DNA of 64,000 bases from Halobacillus shinanisalinarum (GCF_022919835.1 NZ_CP095074.1:2356001-2420000), one strand, 5' to 3'; positions 1-9,047 are shown, counted from the first letter of the stretch. Numbers and translations: made by a program. Notes: generated by a model not told the origin, from the sequence alone.

Positions 1-1490
1 ATCCTTCATTAATTACAGACACGGTTTCATTCCAATGGGCAGGTGAAACATTAGAAGGGTTGTTCCGTTTGGACAAAGATGGCAACCTTTCACCGGGCAT
101 TGCCAAGGACAGTTCTGTAAGTGAAGATGGAATCACTTGGACGTTCAATTTACGCGAGGATGCGGAATGGGCCAATGGTGACCCTGTTACGGCGCACGAC
201 TTTGTTTATTCATGGCAACGTGCTGTAACTCCTGAAACAGGCTCAGAATATGGACCATACTTCCTTGGAGGCGTTGTGAAAAACGCAACAGCTATTAGTA
301 ATGGGGAAATGGATCCTAAGGAGTTAGGTGCTGTTGCCGTAGACGATCATACATTAGAAGTTACCCTAGAGAAGCCGATACCATACTTTAAGGGCATGAC
401 AGTATTCATTACATTCATGCCTCTCAACCAGGATTATGTTGAAGAGCATGGTAAAGACTTCGGTACAGAAGCCAAGTTTACATTGGCAAATGGTCCATTT
501 AAGATGACAGAGTGGAACCACGGTGAAGGTTGGACACTTGAAAAAAATGACTCATACTGGGATGCCGATGCAGTCAAACTACAAAAACTTGAAGGAAAAG
601 TCATTAAAGAAATTTCCACAGGTGTCAATTTATACGAATCCGGCCAAATTGACCAAACAGAATTAAACGCTGAATTTGTTGACCAATACTCTACTACAGA
701 GGATTTCAATGTGGCTGAACAGCCATACCTATATTTCCTTAAATTCAACCAAGCAAACGAGATATTAGCGAACATTGATGCACGTAAAGCGATTTCACTT
801 GCGATTGACCGTCAAGCTTTAGCTGACGTCATTTTAAACGATGGATCTGTTCCGGCTGAGGGGTATGTTCCATCAAATTTTGTAAATAAACCAGGTACGG
901 ACAAAGACTTCCGTGAGGTTCAAGGATCACTCGTCGAGGCTAACGAACAAAAAGCTGCAGAACACTGGCAGAAAGCACTCGATGCACTTGGGAAAGAAGA
1001 GGTTACGCTAGAAGTTTTAGGTGATGACACAGGAACATCACAAAATGTTATGGCCTATTACAAAGACCAACTAGAAACGAAACTAGAAGGACTTACCATC
1101 GATCTTGTTCAAGTACCATTTAAAGAACGTGTACGCCGCGGACAGGATTCAGAGTTTGAAATCCTTGCTGCTACTTGGGGGCCTGATTATGTCGACCCTA
1201 ACACATATTTAAATATGTATTTGACAGACGGACAAAACAATAACATGAACTTCTCTAGTGAAGAGTATGATTCCCTCATCGCCAAAGCAAATGGTGAGTA
1301 TGCACAGGATCCACAAAAACGTTTTGAGACTTTCTTAGAAGCTGAACGATTGCTTCTGGAGGAATACGCTGCTGTAGCACCTATCTATCAGGATGCTAAA
1401 GCACAATTATTCAGGCCGACAATCAAAAACGCATTCCCTACACCTACTGGTCCAGAGTTCGAATTCAAATGGGCATATGTAGAAGAATAA
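1..1490 (+). CDS. Oligopeptide ABC transporter substrate-binding protein, 5' partial
   Basis: Extracytoplasmic solute-binding protein of the OppA/DppE family (SBP_bac_5), which captures peptides outside the membrane for an ABC importer. The frame is open from base 3 and has no true start in the window, so the signal peptide and lipobox lie upstream. The first visible residues (SLITDTVSFQWAGETLEGLF) and the following GLxPGIA, W.FNLRE and FVYSWQRAV-like segments are typical of the family N-terminal lobe; GPF.M.EW and YWDAD occur mid-protein. About 495 residues are present, so only roughly 40-50 are missing. A hairpin terminator follows at once. The exact peptide specificity and the rest of the transporter cannot be seen. 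Confidence 0.9.
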   Translation, partial: PSLITDTVSFQWAGETLEGLFRLDKDGNLSPGIAKDSSVSEDGITWTFNLREDAEWANGDPVTAHDFVYSWQRAVTPETGSEYGPYFLGGVVKNATAISNGEMDPKELGAVAVDDHTLEVTLEKPIPYFKGMTVFITFMPLNQDYVEEHGKDFGTEAKFTLANGPFKMTEWNHGEGWTLEKNDSYWDADAVKLQKLEGKVIKEISTGVNLYESGQIDQTELNAEFVDQYSTTEDFNVAEQPYLYFLKFNQANEILANIDARKAISLAIDRQALADVILNDGSVPAEGYVPSNFVNKPGTDKDFREVQGSLVEANEQKAAEHWQKALDALGKEEVTLEVLGDDTGTSQNVMAYYKDQLETKLEGLTIDLVQVPFKERVRRGQDSEFEILAATWGPDYVDPNTYLNMYLTDGQNNNMNFSSEEYDSLIAKANGEYAQDPQKRFETFLEAERLLLEEYAAVAPIYQDAKAQLFRPTIKNAFPTPTGPEFEFKWAYVEE

Positions 1491-1498
1491 TTATACAA

Positions 1499-1537
1499 AA
1501 TACCTCTGTTGTTAAAAATGCAGCAGAGGTATTTTTA
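1499..1537. terminator. Rho-independent terminator, probably bidirectional
   Basis: Stem TACCTCTGTTG (1501-1511) pairs with CAGCAGAGGTA (1521-1531), with one T-G pair, and is flanked by A and T runs. It sits between the convergent peptide-binding gene and hmp and could stop both. Confidence 0.75.
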
Positions 1538-1545
1538 TATTTTAT

Positions 1546-2766
1546 TTAATCTAAACTTCCCTCTGGACCAAAAAATTCATAATTTCTTCGTTCCACAGGT
1601 ACATCCCACTCTATAAGCGATCTATGAACTGTCTTCATAAACCCTTCTGGACCACAATAATAAAAATCCGCTTCTGGCGGGACTACTCTCCGCAGCCAAG
1701 CAAGATCAATATACCCTTCCTTATCATAATCACAATCTGTCTCCATAGGCGAATCATAAATGATATGGGTTTTAACAAACGGAAATTCCTGACTCATTTG
1801 TTTCATATCTTCCTTAAAAGCATGAACGCTTCCATTACGAGTTGCATGAATGAAATAAATATCACGGCTTTGATCTTTTATCGTTGAGGTTTTCATCATA
1901 CTTATTAAAGGTGTTAAGCCAACACCCCCACTAATAAGAACAACAGGATTCACAGATTCCATATCTAAGTAAAAATCTCCCGCAGGTGCACTGATGGATA
2001 TTGCATCCCCTTCACCTACTTGAGTGTGTAAATAAGTAGATACAACACCTGCTGGTTTCCCCCCATTCTCATCTTCTCTTTTTACACTTATACGATAATA
2101 GTTATTCCCTGGTGAGTCCGACAAACTGTATTGTCTTAAATGTGTGTGGTTCTCCCCAGGGATCTCGGCCTTAATCGTAATATATTGGCCGGGCCTATAA
2201 GCAGCTAACTCCCTACCGTCGGCAGGCTGTAGGTAAAAGGATGTAATGACATCACTCTCCTTAACCTTTTTCCATACACGAAACTCACGGGAATCCTTCC
2301 AACCGCCTTTTTGTGAAGCAGCTGCTTTATACTTCTGCTTTTCAACTTCTATAAATGCATTCGCAATCACTCCGTAAGCCTCGCCCCACGCCTCGATAAT
2401 GTCGTCTGTTGCGGCATCACCAAGAACCTCTTTAATTGCTAAAAGTAAGTACTCACCGACAATAGGATAATGCTCAGGTTTCACGTTCAAACTACGATGT
2501 TTTTCTGATATTTGCATCACCGTCGGCATTATTGCGCTCAAGTCATCAATATGTTGTGCCGCAGCATACACTGCATTTGCCAAAGCTTTTGGCTGTCTTC
2601 CTGCCTTCTGGTTCGTTTGATTAAAAAGGTTCTTCAACTCAGGATAATCAGCAAACATTTGCTGATAAAAGCAAGTTGTAATATCTTCCCCACGCTCAGC
2701 TAGCACAGGTACTGTTGACTTAACGATTCTTACTGTTTCCTCGCTTAATTCAGTTTTTACAGACAC
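1546..2766 (-). CDS. hmp: Flavohemoprotein (nitric oxide dioxygenase)
   Basis: Cytoplasmic enzyme oxidising NO to nitrate with O2 and NAD(P)H. It has a globin domain (about residues 1-140, with the proximal-histidine segment EKHRSLNV near 88-95), an FAD-binding barrel (RQYSLSD at 211-217) and an NAD-binding domain (GGVGLTP near 283). The length of 406 aa is normal for Hmp. The start is GTG, preceded by an AAGGGGTG ribosome-binding site. Upstream lies a perfect 12-bp inverted repeat next to the promoter, and the NO-sensing repressor nsrR is encoded divergently about 380 bp away. Expression is therefore probably induced by NO through NsrR. Confidence 0.96.
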   Translation of the reverse strand: MSVKTELSEETVRIVKSTVPVLAERGEDITTCFYQQMFADYPELKNLFNQTNQKAGRQPKALANAVYAAAQHIDDLSAIMPTVMQISEKHRSLNVKPEHYPIVGEYLLLAIKEVLGDAATDDIIEAWGEAYGVIANAFIEVEKQKYKAAASQKGGWKDSREFRVWKKVKESDVITSFYLQPADGRELAAYRPGQYITIKAEIPGENHTHLRQYSLSDSPGNNYYRISVKREDENGGKPAGVVSTYLHTQVGEGDAISISAPAGDFYLDMESVNPVVLISGGVGLTPLISMMKTSTIKDQSRDIYFIHATRNGSVHAFKEDMKQMSQEFPFVKTHIIYDSPMETDCDYDKEGYIDLAWLRRVVPPEADFYYCGPEGFMKTVHRSLIEWDVPVERRNYEFFGPEGSLD

Positions 2767-2783
2767 CGCAACACCCCTTTATT

Positions 2784-2839
2784 TAAAGATGTATTTCCAA
2801 TACATCTTTATTGTAAAAATAATTCACCTATAAAAGCAA
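2784..2839 (-). promoter_or_regulatory. hmp promoter with NsrR-type operator
   Basis: On the minus strand, TTGCTT (2834-2839) and TACAAT (2810-2815) form a sigma-A-like promoter with 18 bp spacing. Just downstream, TAAAGATGTATT (2784-2795) and AATACATCTTTA (2799-2810) are perfect inverted arms around a 3-bp centre and overlap the -10. This fits the long dyads bound by NsrR. Assignment to NsrR is inference from the neighbouring gene. Confidence 0.7.
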
Positions 2840-2885
2840 TACTTTCAATACACCTTTTGTGACAATATTATTAAAGTATTCTTAT

Positions 2886-3066
2886 AGTGTGTGTTCAAAA
2901 AGTTGACGAATGAGAACATCGACACTAGCACGTCTTGTGCGTTCCAAGAAGTTCGAGGTACGAACGTTTTGAGGACCACAGTGTATATCTTTCATACATG
3001 AGGAACGGAAAAACCGAGCAACGAAGAAATGTGTTGTTTACCTTTCGGGGACTATTTGAACATCCT
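2886..3066. repeat. Dispersed intergenic repeat, copy A (MITE-like)
   Basis: Begins AGTGTGTGTTCAAAAAGT and ends GACTATTTGAACATCCT, so the ends are imperfect inverted repeats. The inner segments GACGAATGAGAAC, CACTAGCACGTC and ACCGAGCAACGAAGA recur in copies at 12751 and 18010. It lies between hmp and nsrR and has no open frame of its own. Confidence 0.8.
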
Positions 3067-3143
3067 CTCATAAGCCAAAAATAAGACAACCCTTTTACAA
3101 ATATGATAAGCTAATAAAAAAAGGGGAATGAGGTTTTTTATAC

Positions 3144-3581
3144 ATGCGTCTAAAAAAATATACCGATTATGCTCTTAGAGTATTAATCTATACAGCCTCT
3201 ATACCCAAGGAAGAATTAGCAAGTAAAAAAGAAATATCCTATATTTTTCATATATCTGAAAACCATTTAGGTAAAATCATACACCAGTTAAACAAATTGG
3301 AATTAATCGAAACCATACGGGGTAGAAACGGTGGCATTAAGTTGGCTAAAGCACCTGAAAGCATCAATATAGGTTATGTTGTTAGAGCAATGGAAGACGA
3401 CTTTCTGTTGCTAGAATGCTTTGACCGCAAGACTAACTACTGTGTAATCACACCCGCTTGTAAATTAAGACATATATTAAATGATGCCTTATACGCTTTT
3501 CTTGAGGTACTCGATCAATATACACTCAAAGATTTATTATCAAATAAAGATGATTTAAGAGAGTTAATGGATATTACCTAG
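3144..3581 (+). CDS. nsrR: Rrf2-family NO-sensing repressor NsrR
   Basis: Rrf2 winged-helix regulator of 145 aa. The N-terminal half is the DNA-binding domain (MRLKKYTDYALRVLIY, then SENHLGKIIHQL and RGRNGGIKLAK). Cysteines at 92, 100 and 106 have the spacing and numbering of the three Fe-S cluster ligands of B. subtilis NsrR. The 4Fe-4S cluster reacts with NO and releases DNA. The gene faces away from hmp, its expected main target, and repeat copy A sits between the two promoters. A GAGG site lies about 10 bp before ATG. A strong terminator follows. Confidence 0.93.
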   Translation: MRLKKYTDYALRVLIYTASIPKEELASKKEISYIFHISENHLGKIIHQLNKLELIETIRGRNGGIKLAKAPESINIGYVVRAMEDDFLLLECFDRKTNYCVITPACKLRHILNDALYAFLEVLDQYTLKDLLSNKDDLRELMDIT

Positions 3582-3629
3582 TTTAGTTGTCTATTGTAAC
3601 GTTATGTAAGATGCTCTCAAACAGCATAC

Positions 3630-3671
3630 AAAAAAGCCGTTCAGTCCTGGTTTAGACTAAACGGCTTTTTT
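3630..3671. terminator. Bidirectional terminator between nsrR and rpsR
   Basis: Arms of 17 bp (3630-3646 and 3655-3671) with one mismatch pair around an 8-base loop. A-run and T-run on either side let it work for nsrR (+) and rpsR (-). Confidence 0.9.
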
Positions 3672-3680
3672 CGTCCGCTA

Positions 3681-3908
3681 TTATTCAGCAGTGTAAGGCA
3701 ATAGTGCCATTTGACGAGAGCGTTTGATCGCCTTTGTCAATTTACGTTGATACTTAGCAGAAGTTCCAGTTACGCGACGAGGAAGAATTTTTCCACGGTC
3801 GGAAATGAAACGTCTTAGCAAGTCTGTATCTTTAAAGTCGATGTGTGTGATTCCGTTTGCTGTGAAGAAACACACCTTTTTGCGTTTACCGCGTCCACGA
3901 CGTGCCAT
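3681..3908 (-). CDS. rpsR: Small ribosomal subunit protein S18
   Basis: 75-residue ribosomal protein that binds with S6 on the 30S platform. It has the usual basic start [15 protein letters not shown] and the core [19 protein letters not shown]. It is the last gene of the rpsF-ssb-rpsR operon, the order found in most Firmicutes, and ends at a strong terminator. Confidence 0.98.
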   Translation of the reverse strand: MARRGRGKRKKVCFFTANGITHIDFKDTDLLRRFISDRGKILPRRVTGTSAKYQRKLTKAIKRSRQMALLPYTAE

Positions 3909-3931
3909 GAGGCGTTCCCCCCTTCTCTATT

Positions 3932-4417
3932 TTAAAATGGTAAATCATCATCTGAGATGTCGATGGGTTCTCCATTATCTGCGAATGGATCATCATCTTT
4001 TTTATTATTATTAGAACCGAAGTTATTTCCTGATGGTTGCTGATTCTGATTTGGCTGGAATCCTGAACCTTGTGGGTTACCTCCACCTTGTGAAGAACCT
4101 TTAGATTCTAGGAACTGTACGCTGTCCGCAACAACTTCTGTTACAAACACACGCTTACCTTCTTGATTATCGAAGCTTCGAGACTGTAAACGCCCGTCCA
4201 CACCAACAAGACTACCTTTGTTCATAAAGTTGGCGAGGTTTTCAGCAGCCCGTCTCCAAACAACGCAATTAATAAAATCTGCATCACGATCACCCTGATT
4301 ATTAGAGAATGGGCGATTCACTGCAACAGTGAAATTGGCAACAGCCACTCCATTTGGCGTATAGCGTAAATCCGGATCCTTCGTTAATCTGCCGACTAAA
4401 ACGACACGATTTAACAT
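3932..4417 (-). CDS. ssb: Single-stranded DNA-binding protein SsbA
   Basis: Essential replication and repair protein that coats single-stranded DNA as a tetramer. The OB fold covers about residues 1-105 ([21 protein letters not shown] at the start). A flexible Gln/Asn/Gly-rich linker follows, then the conserved acidic tail ending DDDLPF, which recruits partner proteins. The ATG at 4417 is chosen because AAGGAG lies 8 bp before it; an upstream GTG at 4426 would overlap that site. It lies between rpsF and rpsR with very short gaps. Confidence 0.97.
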   Translation of the reverse strand: MLNRVVLVGRLTKDPDLRYTPNGVAVANFTVAVNRPFSNNQGDRDADFINCVVWRRAAENLANFMNKGSLVGVDGRLQSRSFDNQEGKRVFVTEVVADSVQFLESKGSSQGGGNPQGSGFQPNQNQQPSGNNFGSNNNKKDDDPFADNGEPIDISDDDLPF

Positions 4418-4429
4418 CAGAACCACTCC

Positions 4430-4720
4430 TTATTTGTCATCTTCACGTACAGCGATGTGGCGGATAACATCATCCGAGAACTTCGCTTGACGGTCGAATT
4501 CATTGATCGCTTCACGATCACCCTTAAAGTTGATCGTTAGATAGATCCCATCACGATAGTCGTTAATTTCATAAGCAAGACGACGCTTGCCCACTTCCTT
4601 AACATTTTCAATCTCCGCTCCATTGTTTGAAAGAATCCCGCTGAAACGCTCAACTACAGCTGTTTTAGCTTCCTCCTCGATGTCTGGGCGGATGATGTAC
4701 ATGATTTCGTAATTTCTCAT
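4430..4720 (-). CDS. rpsF: Small ribosomal subunit protein S6
   Basis: 96-aa primary partner of S18 on the 30S platform. It has the typical start [13 protein letters not shown] and central [17 protein letters not shown] near-perfect site AAGGAGGTGA precedes ATG. First gene of the rpsF-ssb-rpsR operon. The leader contains a hairpin that could be the S6:S18 autoregulatory element. Confidence 0.97.
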   Translation of the reverse strand: MRNYEIMYIIRPDIEEEAKTAVVERFSGILSNNGAEIENVKEVGKRRLAYEINDYRDGIYLTINFKGDREAINEFDRQAKFSDDVIRHIAVREDDK

Positions 4721-4746
4721 CCGTTTTCACCTCCTTATGGACTTAA

Positions 4747-4775
4747 CGGCCCCTTTAAAGTTAAAGGAGCAAGGA
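4747..4775 (-). promoter_or_regulatory. Leader hairpin before rpsF, candidate S6:S18 element
   Basis: In the transcript, GCTCCTTTAA and TTAAAGGGGC can pair around a short loop about 30-50 nt before the rpsF start. Many bacteria autoregulate this operon with an S6:S18-binding leader. I can see the hairpin but cannot confirm the conserved bulge of that motif. Confidence 0.35.
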
Positions 4776-4864
4776 GTAATTTAACTATCATTACTCACAA
4801 TGTTGTATTATATCAAAAGTGCGATAGAATTTCAATACGTTAACGAAGAGACCCGGATTACAGC

Positions 4865-5962
4865 TTATACGTTAAAACGGAAATGGATAACATCTCCATC
4901 TTTCACCAAATATTCTTTACCTTCTAAACGAACACGTCCGCGATCCCGAGCTACCCCCATTGTTCCAGCGTCAACAAGGTCCTCATAGGATACCGTTTCC
5001 GCACGAATAAAACCTCGTTCAAAGTCCGTGTGAATAATTCCTGCAGTTTGAGGAGCTGTCATTCCTTCTTTAAACGTCCAAGCACGAACCTCTTGTTCAC
5101 CAGCTGTAAAATAGGTAGCTAGTCCTAAAAGGTTGTATGTCGCTTTAATCAGCTGATCAAGCCCGGATTCTGCAATTCCAAGGTCCTCAAGAAACTCCAG
5201 TTTCTCTTCTCCCTCAAGCTCAGCAATTTCCGCCTCGATTTTGGCACAAACAACGATCACCTCAGCATTCTCTTGAGCGGCATACTCACGAATCTGCTTC
5301 ACCTTTTCATTGTCGCCTTCTCCAATCTCATCTTCACTGACGTTCGCTACATAAAGAATGGGCTTAGCTGTTAACAAATGTAGTCCCTTAACGATCTTTT
5401 GCTGGTCACTAGAGAACTCAACTGCACGAGCAGGTGTCTCCCCCTCTAATCCATCCTTGAGCTTCTCAAGCACCGTATATTCAGCAACAGCGTCCTTATC
5501 CTTTTGGCGAGCCATTTTAGCTACGCGATCCATCCGTTTAGAAACGGTCTCAAGATCAGCCAAGATTAACTCCAGATTAATCGTTTCAATATCAGAAATT
5601 GGATCTACTTGTCCAGAAACGTGCGTAATATTCTCATCCTCAAAGGCACGAACGACGTGACAAATCGCATCAACCTGGCGAATATGGGATAAGAACTGGT
5701 TACCAAGCCCTTCCCCTTTACTTGCACCTTTTACAATTCCAGCAATATCCGTGAATTCAAAAGCTGTTGGAACAGTTTTCTTTGGTTTAACAAGCTCAGT
5801 GAGCTTGTCCAAACGAGGGTCTGGAACCTCCACGATCCCAATGTTTGGATCAATGGTGGCAAACGGATAGTTCGCAGACAGAGCCCCAGCCTGTGTAATT
5901 GCATTAAATAGCGTAGATTTACCCACGTTAGGCAAACCTACAATACCTGCTGTTAGTGCCAT
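4865..5962 (-). CDS. ychF: Redox-regulated ATPase/GTPase YchF (Obg family)
   Basis: Ribosome-associated P-loop NTPase. It has the G1 motif GLPNVGKST near residues 8-16, the G3 region DIAGIVKGAS, a coiled-coil insertion in the middle, and a C-terminal TGS domain (about 280-365, HTDFERGFIRAE ending DVIHFRFNV). The family prefers ATP because the G4 motif is altered (here YVANVSEDE). 365 aa is the standard length. It lies upstream of rpsF in the same direction, as in B. subtilis (yyaF). Confidence 0.96.
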   Translation of the reverse strand: MALTAGIVGLPNVGKSTLFNAITQAGALSANYPFATIDPNIGIVEVPDPRLDKLTELVKPKKTVPTAFEFTDIAGIVKGASKGEGLGNQFLSHIRQVDAICHVVRAFEDENITHVSGQVDPISDIETINLELILADLETVSKRMDRVAKMARQKDKDAVAEYTVLEKLKDGLEGETPARAVEFSSDQQKIVKGLHLLTAKPILYVANVSEDEIGEGDNEKVKQIREYAAQENAEVIVVCAKIEAEIAELEGEEKLEFLEDLGIAESGLDQLIKATYNLLGLATYFTAGEQEVRAWTFKEGMTAPQTAGIIHTDFERGFIRAETVSYEDLVDAGTMGVARDRGRVRLEGKEYLVKDGDVIHFRFNV

Positions 5963-6058
5963 ATAAGACTTTCACTCCTTAAGGATTTACATACATGTAT
6001 GTTCGGTCATACCAATTATAGATACTGTACTGAAAAATAACAAGCTATGCAAAAATGC

Positions 6059-6087
6059 AAAACAGACCTCGAAACGAGGCCTGTTTT
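6059..6087 (-). terminator. Terminator after the DUF951 gene
   Basis: AAAACAGGCCTCG and CGAGGTCTGTTTT (minus strand) form a tight hairpin with a TTT loop, followed by a T-rich stretch. Confidence 0.75.
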
Positions 6088-6188
6088 GTAACTTCCTCTA
6101 TCTTTTTTTAAAAAGTCGCCATCAGTGCACGATTGGTTTAGGTAATATCAACCCAATTAACCGCTCTCCACTATTTGTATCCCTTCTG

Positions 6189-6383
6189 TTATTCGCTCGT
6201 CTCTAGTACTTTCTTCATCTTTGTTTCAAACTTTTTCCTCGGGATTAGCACACTGTGTCCACAGCCTTCGCATTTAATGCGAATGTCTGCGCCCATACGA
6301 ATAATTTTCCAGCGGTTCTCTCCGCACGGATGAGCTTTCTTCATTTGGACAACATCGTTTAATTGATAGGTTTTATCCGGCAT
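6189..6383 (-). CDS. DUF951 family small protein (YyzM-like)
   Basis: 64-aa protein of unknown function conserved in this position in Bacillaceae. It starts MPDKTYQLNDVVQMKKAHPCG and has two CxxC-like cysteine regions (HPCGENRW and IKCEGCGHSVLIPR), suggesting a small zinc-binding fold; that is inference. It has a strong AGGAGGAGAAGG site, and follows the MscS gene by about 20 bp, so the two are likely co-transcribed. Confidence 0.88.
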   Translation of the reverse strand: MPDKTYQLNDVVQMKKAHPCGENRWKIIRMGADIRIKCEGCGHSVLIPRKKFETKMKKVLETSE

Positions 6384-6404
6384 ACCTTCTCCTCCTGGTT
6401 TTAA

Positions 6405-7289
6405 CTAAGATGTTTCTTGGGTCGATTCTTCTTCATGACGAGAATACATTACAATACGCGGGTAAGGGATTTCAATTCCTTTTTCCTGTAGACGCTGTTT
6501 CACTTCCTTGCGAATCATGCGAGCAACACCCCAGTGCTCCATAGGAACTGTTTCACCAATAATTCTCATAATTAATTCAGATGCATTTAAATTATCTACA
6601 CCAAGCAATTCTGGCATTGCTGTCATTTGTTCATAACGTTCTGGTAGTTCTTCCAGCAGTTCAGAAATTACTTGTTCCGCCTGTTCAACATCATTTTCAT
6701 AAGCTATTCTTACATCAACTACAGCAATACTATTATGAATAGAATAGTTTGTCACTTGTGTAATATTTCCGTTCGGAAGGATATGTACCTCTCCTGTCCA
6801 GCTTTTCACCTTAGATGTACGAAGTCCTATTTCTTCTACAAACCCCTCTACACCAGAAGTTAGAATATAATCACCTACTGAAAACTGATCTTCAAAGATA
6901 ATAAAAAAGCCTGAAATGATATCACGTACAAGGTTTTGGGCCCCAAAGCCGATAGCTAAACCGGCGACCCCTGCACCAGCAAGCAACGGGGCTATTTTAA
7001 TAGTAAACACTTCTAGTATCATAATAAACGCCGTGAAATAAACAATATAGGTCAGTGTATTAATCACAAGCTTCTTAAGGGTAGATTCACGACGAGCTGT
7101 TATTCTAAACGGGCCCCGTCTGCGGTTCTCGAAAAACTGTGAAATAATTTTACTGCCAACTCGAATGATGAGAAACGAAATGAATAGAATCAGCAATATT
7201 TTGAACAAGCCTTCCGCCAAAGCAATCCATAAATCAGGTCCCGTCAGATACTCAACGGCTTTTTCCCATTGTAAAACGAATTCCTCCAT
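6405..7289 (-). CDS. Small-conductance mechanosensitive channel (MscS family)
   Basis: 294-aa membrane channel that opens on membrane tension during hypo-osmotic shock and releases solutes. Hydrophobic segments lie near residues 20-45, 70-95 and 95-130. The glycine/alanine-rich pore helix (LLAGAGVAGLAIGFGAQNLVRDIISG) is followed by the beta domain (VGDYILTSGVEGFVEEIGLRTSKVKSWTGEVHILPNG), which is diagnostic for MscS. Strong AGGAGGGGG ribosome-binding site. In a salt-adapted bacterium it would serve osmotic relief. Confidence 0.94.
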   Translation of the reverse strand: MEEFVLQWEKAVEYLTGPDLWIALAEGLFKILLILFISFLIIRVGSKIISQFFENRRRGPFRITARRESTLKKLVINTLTYIVYFTAFIMILEVFTIKIAPLLAGAGVAGLAIGFGAQNLVRDIISGFFIIFEDQFSVGDYILTSGVEGFVEEIGLRTSKVKSWTGEVHILPNGNITQVTNYSIHNSIAVVDVRIAYENDVEQAEQVISELLEELPERYEQMTAMPELLGVDNLNASELIMRIIGETVPMEHWGVARMIRKEVKQRLQEKGIEIPYPRIVMYSRHEEESTQETS

Positions 7290-7339
7290 TATTCCCCCTC
7301 CTAAGATCCAATGAATATGGAACTTATTTTAACAGGTTT

Positions 7340-8356
7340 TCATCGAATTTTGAATCGGTGCAGGAAGGGAGATAATAGGATTGAGGCCAATACATATAAA
7401 TTCAGGAGGCCATATAATGGATACAAATATTCAATTAGTGTTGAAAAGCCAAAAGATGTAAAAGGAAGCATGATTGCTATAGTTGCCATAGCCAGTACCC
7501 ACAAAGGCTGGCGTAAATAGTCTCTAAAGCGAGTAACCAATCCAAGGATGCCCGAAGCTGCCGTTGTAAAGATCGCTACCCACATGACGATAGACATAAA
7601 GACCATCATTTCAAAGGGATAATGCTTCAATATGGCAAATAATGGTATTTCATATAAAATGATATCTTCTGAAATTTGAATCAAACTATTATTATATAAA
7701 TAGGAAACAACACCAAGTACAAGACCACTCCCCACACTCGCTACCCATATCTCTCTTTTGCTTTCCATTTTATTCCCAATCGCCCCGAGAACAGCAATCA
7801 ATGGAACGATGTTAAGTGCTGTAAAAGGAAAGGCAGCAGTCCAGTTGCTTGTCTCATTGATATGGGCGAACATAGAAAGGTTCTGGTCTGTAATAAAAAG
7901 GATCAAAACAAAAAGCAATCCGCCAATCAATAAAGGTAAAATCAAGCTGTTTACGGCTACAATTCCTTTCACATCCCAGACAAACAGCAAGATTAATGGA
8001 ATGATGAGAGCCAGTACACCTAAACGATAGGAAAAGTGAAAAGCCTGCCATGTTGCACCACTACCTGCAAGCATAATTACCGTCGTCGTAAACAAATATA
8101 AAATAATCATCCCATCGTAGACGCCCGTTAAGTGCCTTCCCACAATTTTTCTAAGTACAGGTAGATAGTGTCCAGCCCTCTGTTCATAACTGATCTTCAT
8201 AATAGTCATGCAACAAATAATGAACATAATAGTAAATAACAAGATAGCCAGACTACTATCTTGTCCAAAAAACTGCCATAGTTCTCTACCTGAAGCGTAT
8301 CCTGCTCCAATCATCGTGCCTATAATCAAACACATCCATTTGAGTCCTGCTTTCAC
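7340..8356 (-). CDS. YkvI-family membrane transporter-like protein
   Basis: Multi-pass inner-membrane protein with about ten hydrophobic helices. The first helix carries IGTMIGAGYASGREL, the glycine-rich unwound-helix signature of the YkvI/APC-like fold, so a substrate carrier is likely but the substrate is unknown. The GTG at 8356 gives a family-like start (VKAGLKWMC) and has GGGAG 9 bp upstream; a longer frame with ATG at 8401 is possible. It is convergent with the MscS gene and divergent from yyaC. Confidence 0.75.
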   Translation of the reverse strand: MKAGLKWMCLIIGTMIGAGYASGRELWQFFGQDSSLAILLFTIMFIICCMTIMKISYEQRAGHYLPVLRKIVGRHLTGVYDGMIILYLFTTTVIMLAGSGATWQAFHFSYRLGVLALIIPLILLFVWDVKGIVAVNSLILPLLIGGLLFVLILFITDQNLSMFAHINETSNWTAAFPFTALNIVPLIAVLGAIGNKMESKREIWVASVGSGLVLGVVSYLYNNSLIQISEDIILYEIPLFAILKHYPFEMMVFMSIVMWVAIFTTAASGILGLVTRFRDYLRQPLWVLAMATIAIMLPFTSFGFSTLIEYLYPLYGLLNLYVLASILLSPFLHRFKIR

Positions 8357-8447
8357 AAGCGACCGCTCCCTACTCAAGTATTTTGCCACGTATAGAAACA
8401 AGAATATCCTTATATACTGTTACTAATATGTGTCTGGAGGAGTTGCT

Positions 8448-9047
8448 ATGAATGTTAGGGACAAGTTTTCAAAAGGGGAGCAGCGCGTGCATGTTGACCA
8501 TCCGCAAATGAGTGAACAATTAAGTGATTATTTGCTTCAATCCCTTCCAAATAATAAACAGGTGATCATTGCATGTATTGGTACCGATCGTTCAACAGGC
8601 GATTCATTAGGGCCTCTGATCGGATCGATGCTTCAAGATAGGCCTTTCAAAACCTTCCATGTATATGGAACATTAGAAGAACCCCTGCATGCATTGAACT
8701 TAAAAGAGACGATAAAGGCCATTCATCGCACTCATCCACAGCCTTTTATTCTTGCCATCGACGCTTGTCTCGGGAAAAATTCTTCCGTTGGGAGTGTTTC
8801 GATAGGACAGGGAACTCTCAACCCTGGAGCAGCTCTGAAAAAGGACCTTCCTCCTGTTGGTGACATGCATATAAGTGGAATGGTTAACGTTGGTGGGTTT
8901 ATGGAGTACGTTGTCTTACAAAACACACGTCTTCATCATGTAATGAATATGGCGGCCAAGATAGCTGCTGGAATCCGTCTTGCCGAAAAGAAACGAAGTT
9001 ATGTGTATCAACCTTACTCAGCAGCAACAAAAAAACAACAACGGTAA
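8448..9047 (+). CDS. yyaC: Spore protease YyaC
   Basis: 199-aa member of the YyaC family, related to the germination protease fold and found only in spore formers. Conserved segments seen are IACIGTDRSTGDSLGPLIG, VYGTLEEPLHALNL, AIDACLGKNSSVGSVSIGQG and GDMHISGMVNVGGFMEY. ATG 8448 has GGAGGAG 6-8 bp upstream; an upstream in-frame GTG at 8430 lacks such a site. It is the only rightward gene of this stretch, as in B. subtilis, where it is expressed during sporulation. Confidence 0.92.
   Translation: MNVRDKFSKGEQRVHVDHPQMSEQLSDYLLQSLPNNKQVIIACIGTDRSTGDSLGPLIGSMLQDRPFKTFHVYGTLEEPLHALNLKETIKAIHRTHPQPFILAIDACLGKNSSVGSVSIGQGTLNPGAALKKDLPPVGDMHISGMVNVGGFMEYVVLQNTRLHHVMNMAAKIAAGIRLAEKKRSYVYQPYSAATKKQQR

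Noticed and set aside
434..775. Minus-strand frame inside the peptide-binding protein gene
   Set aside because: It is a shadow of the real plus-strand gene with no ribosome-binding site or known similarity. Similar antisense frames inside gyrB, guaB, mnmE, ychF and others were dropped for the same reason.
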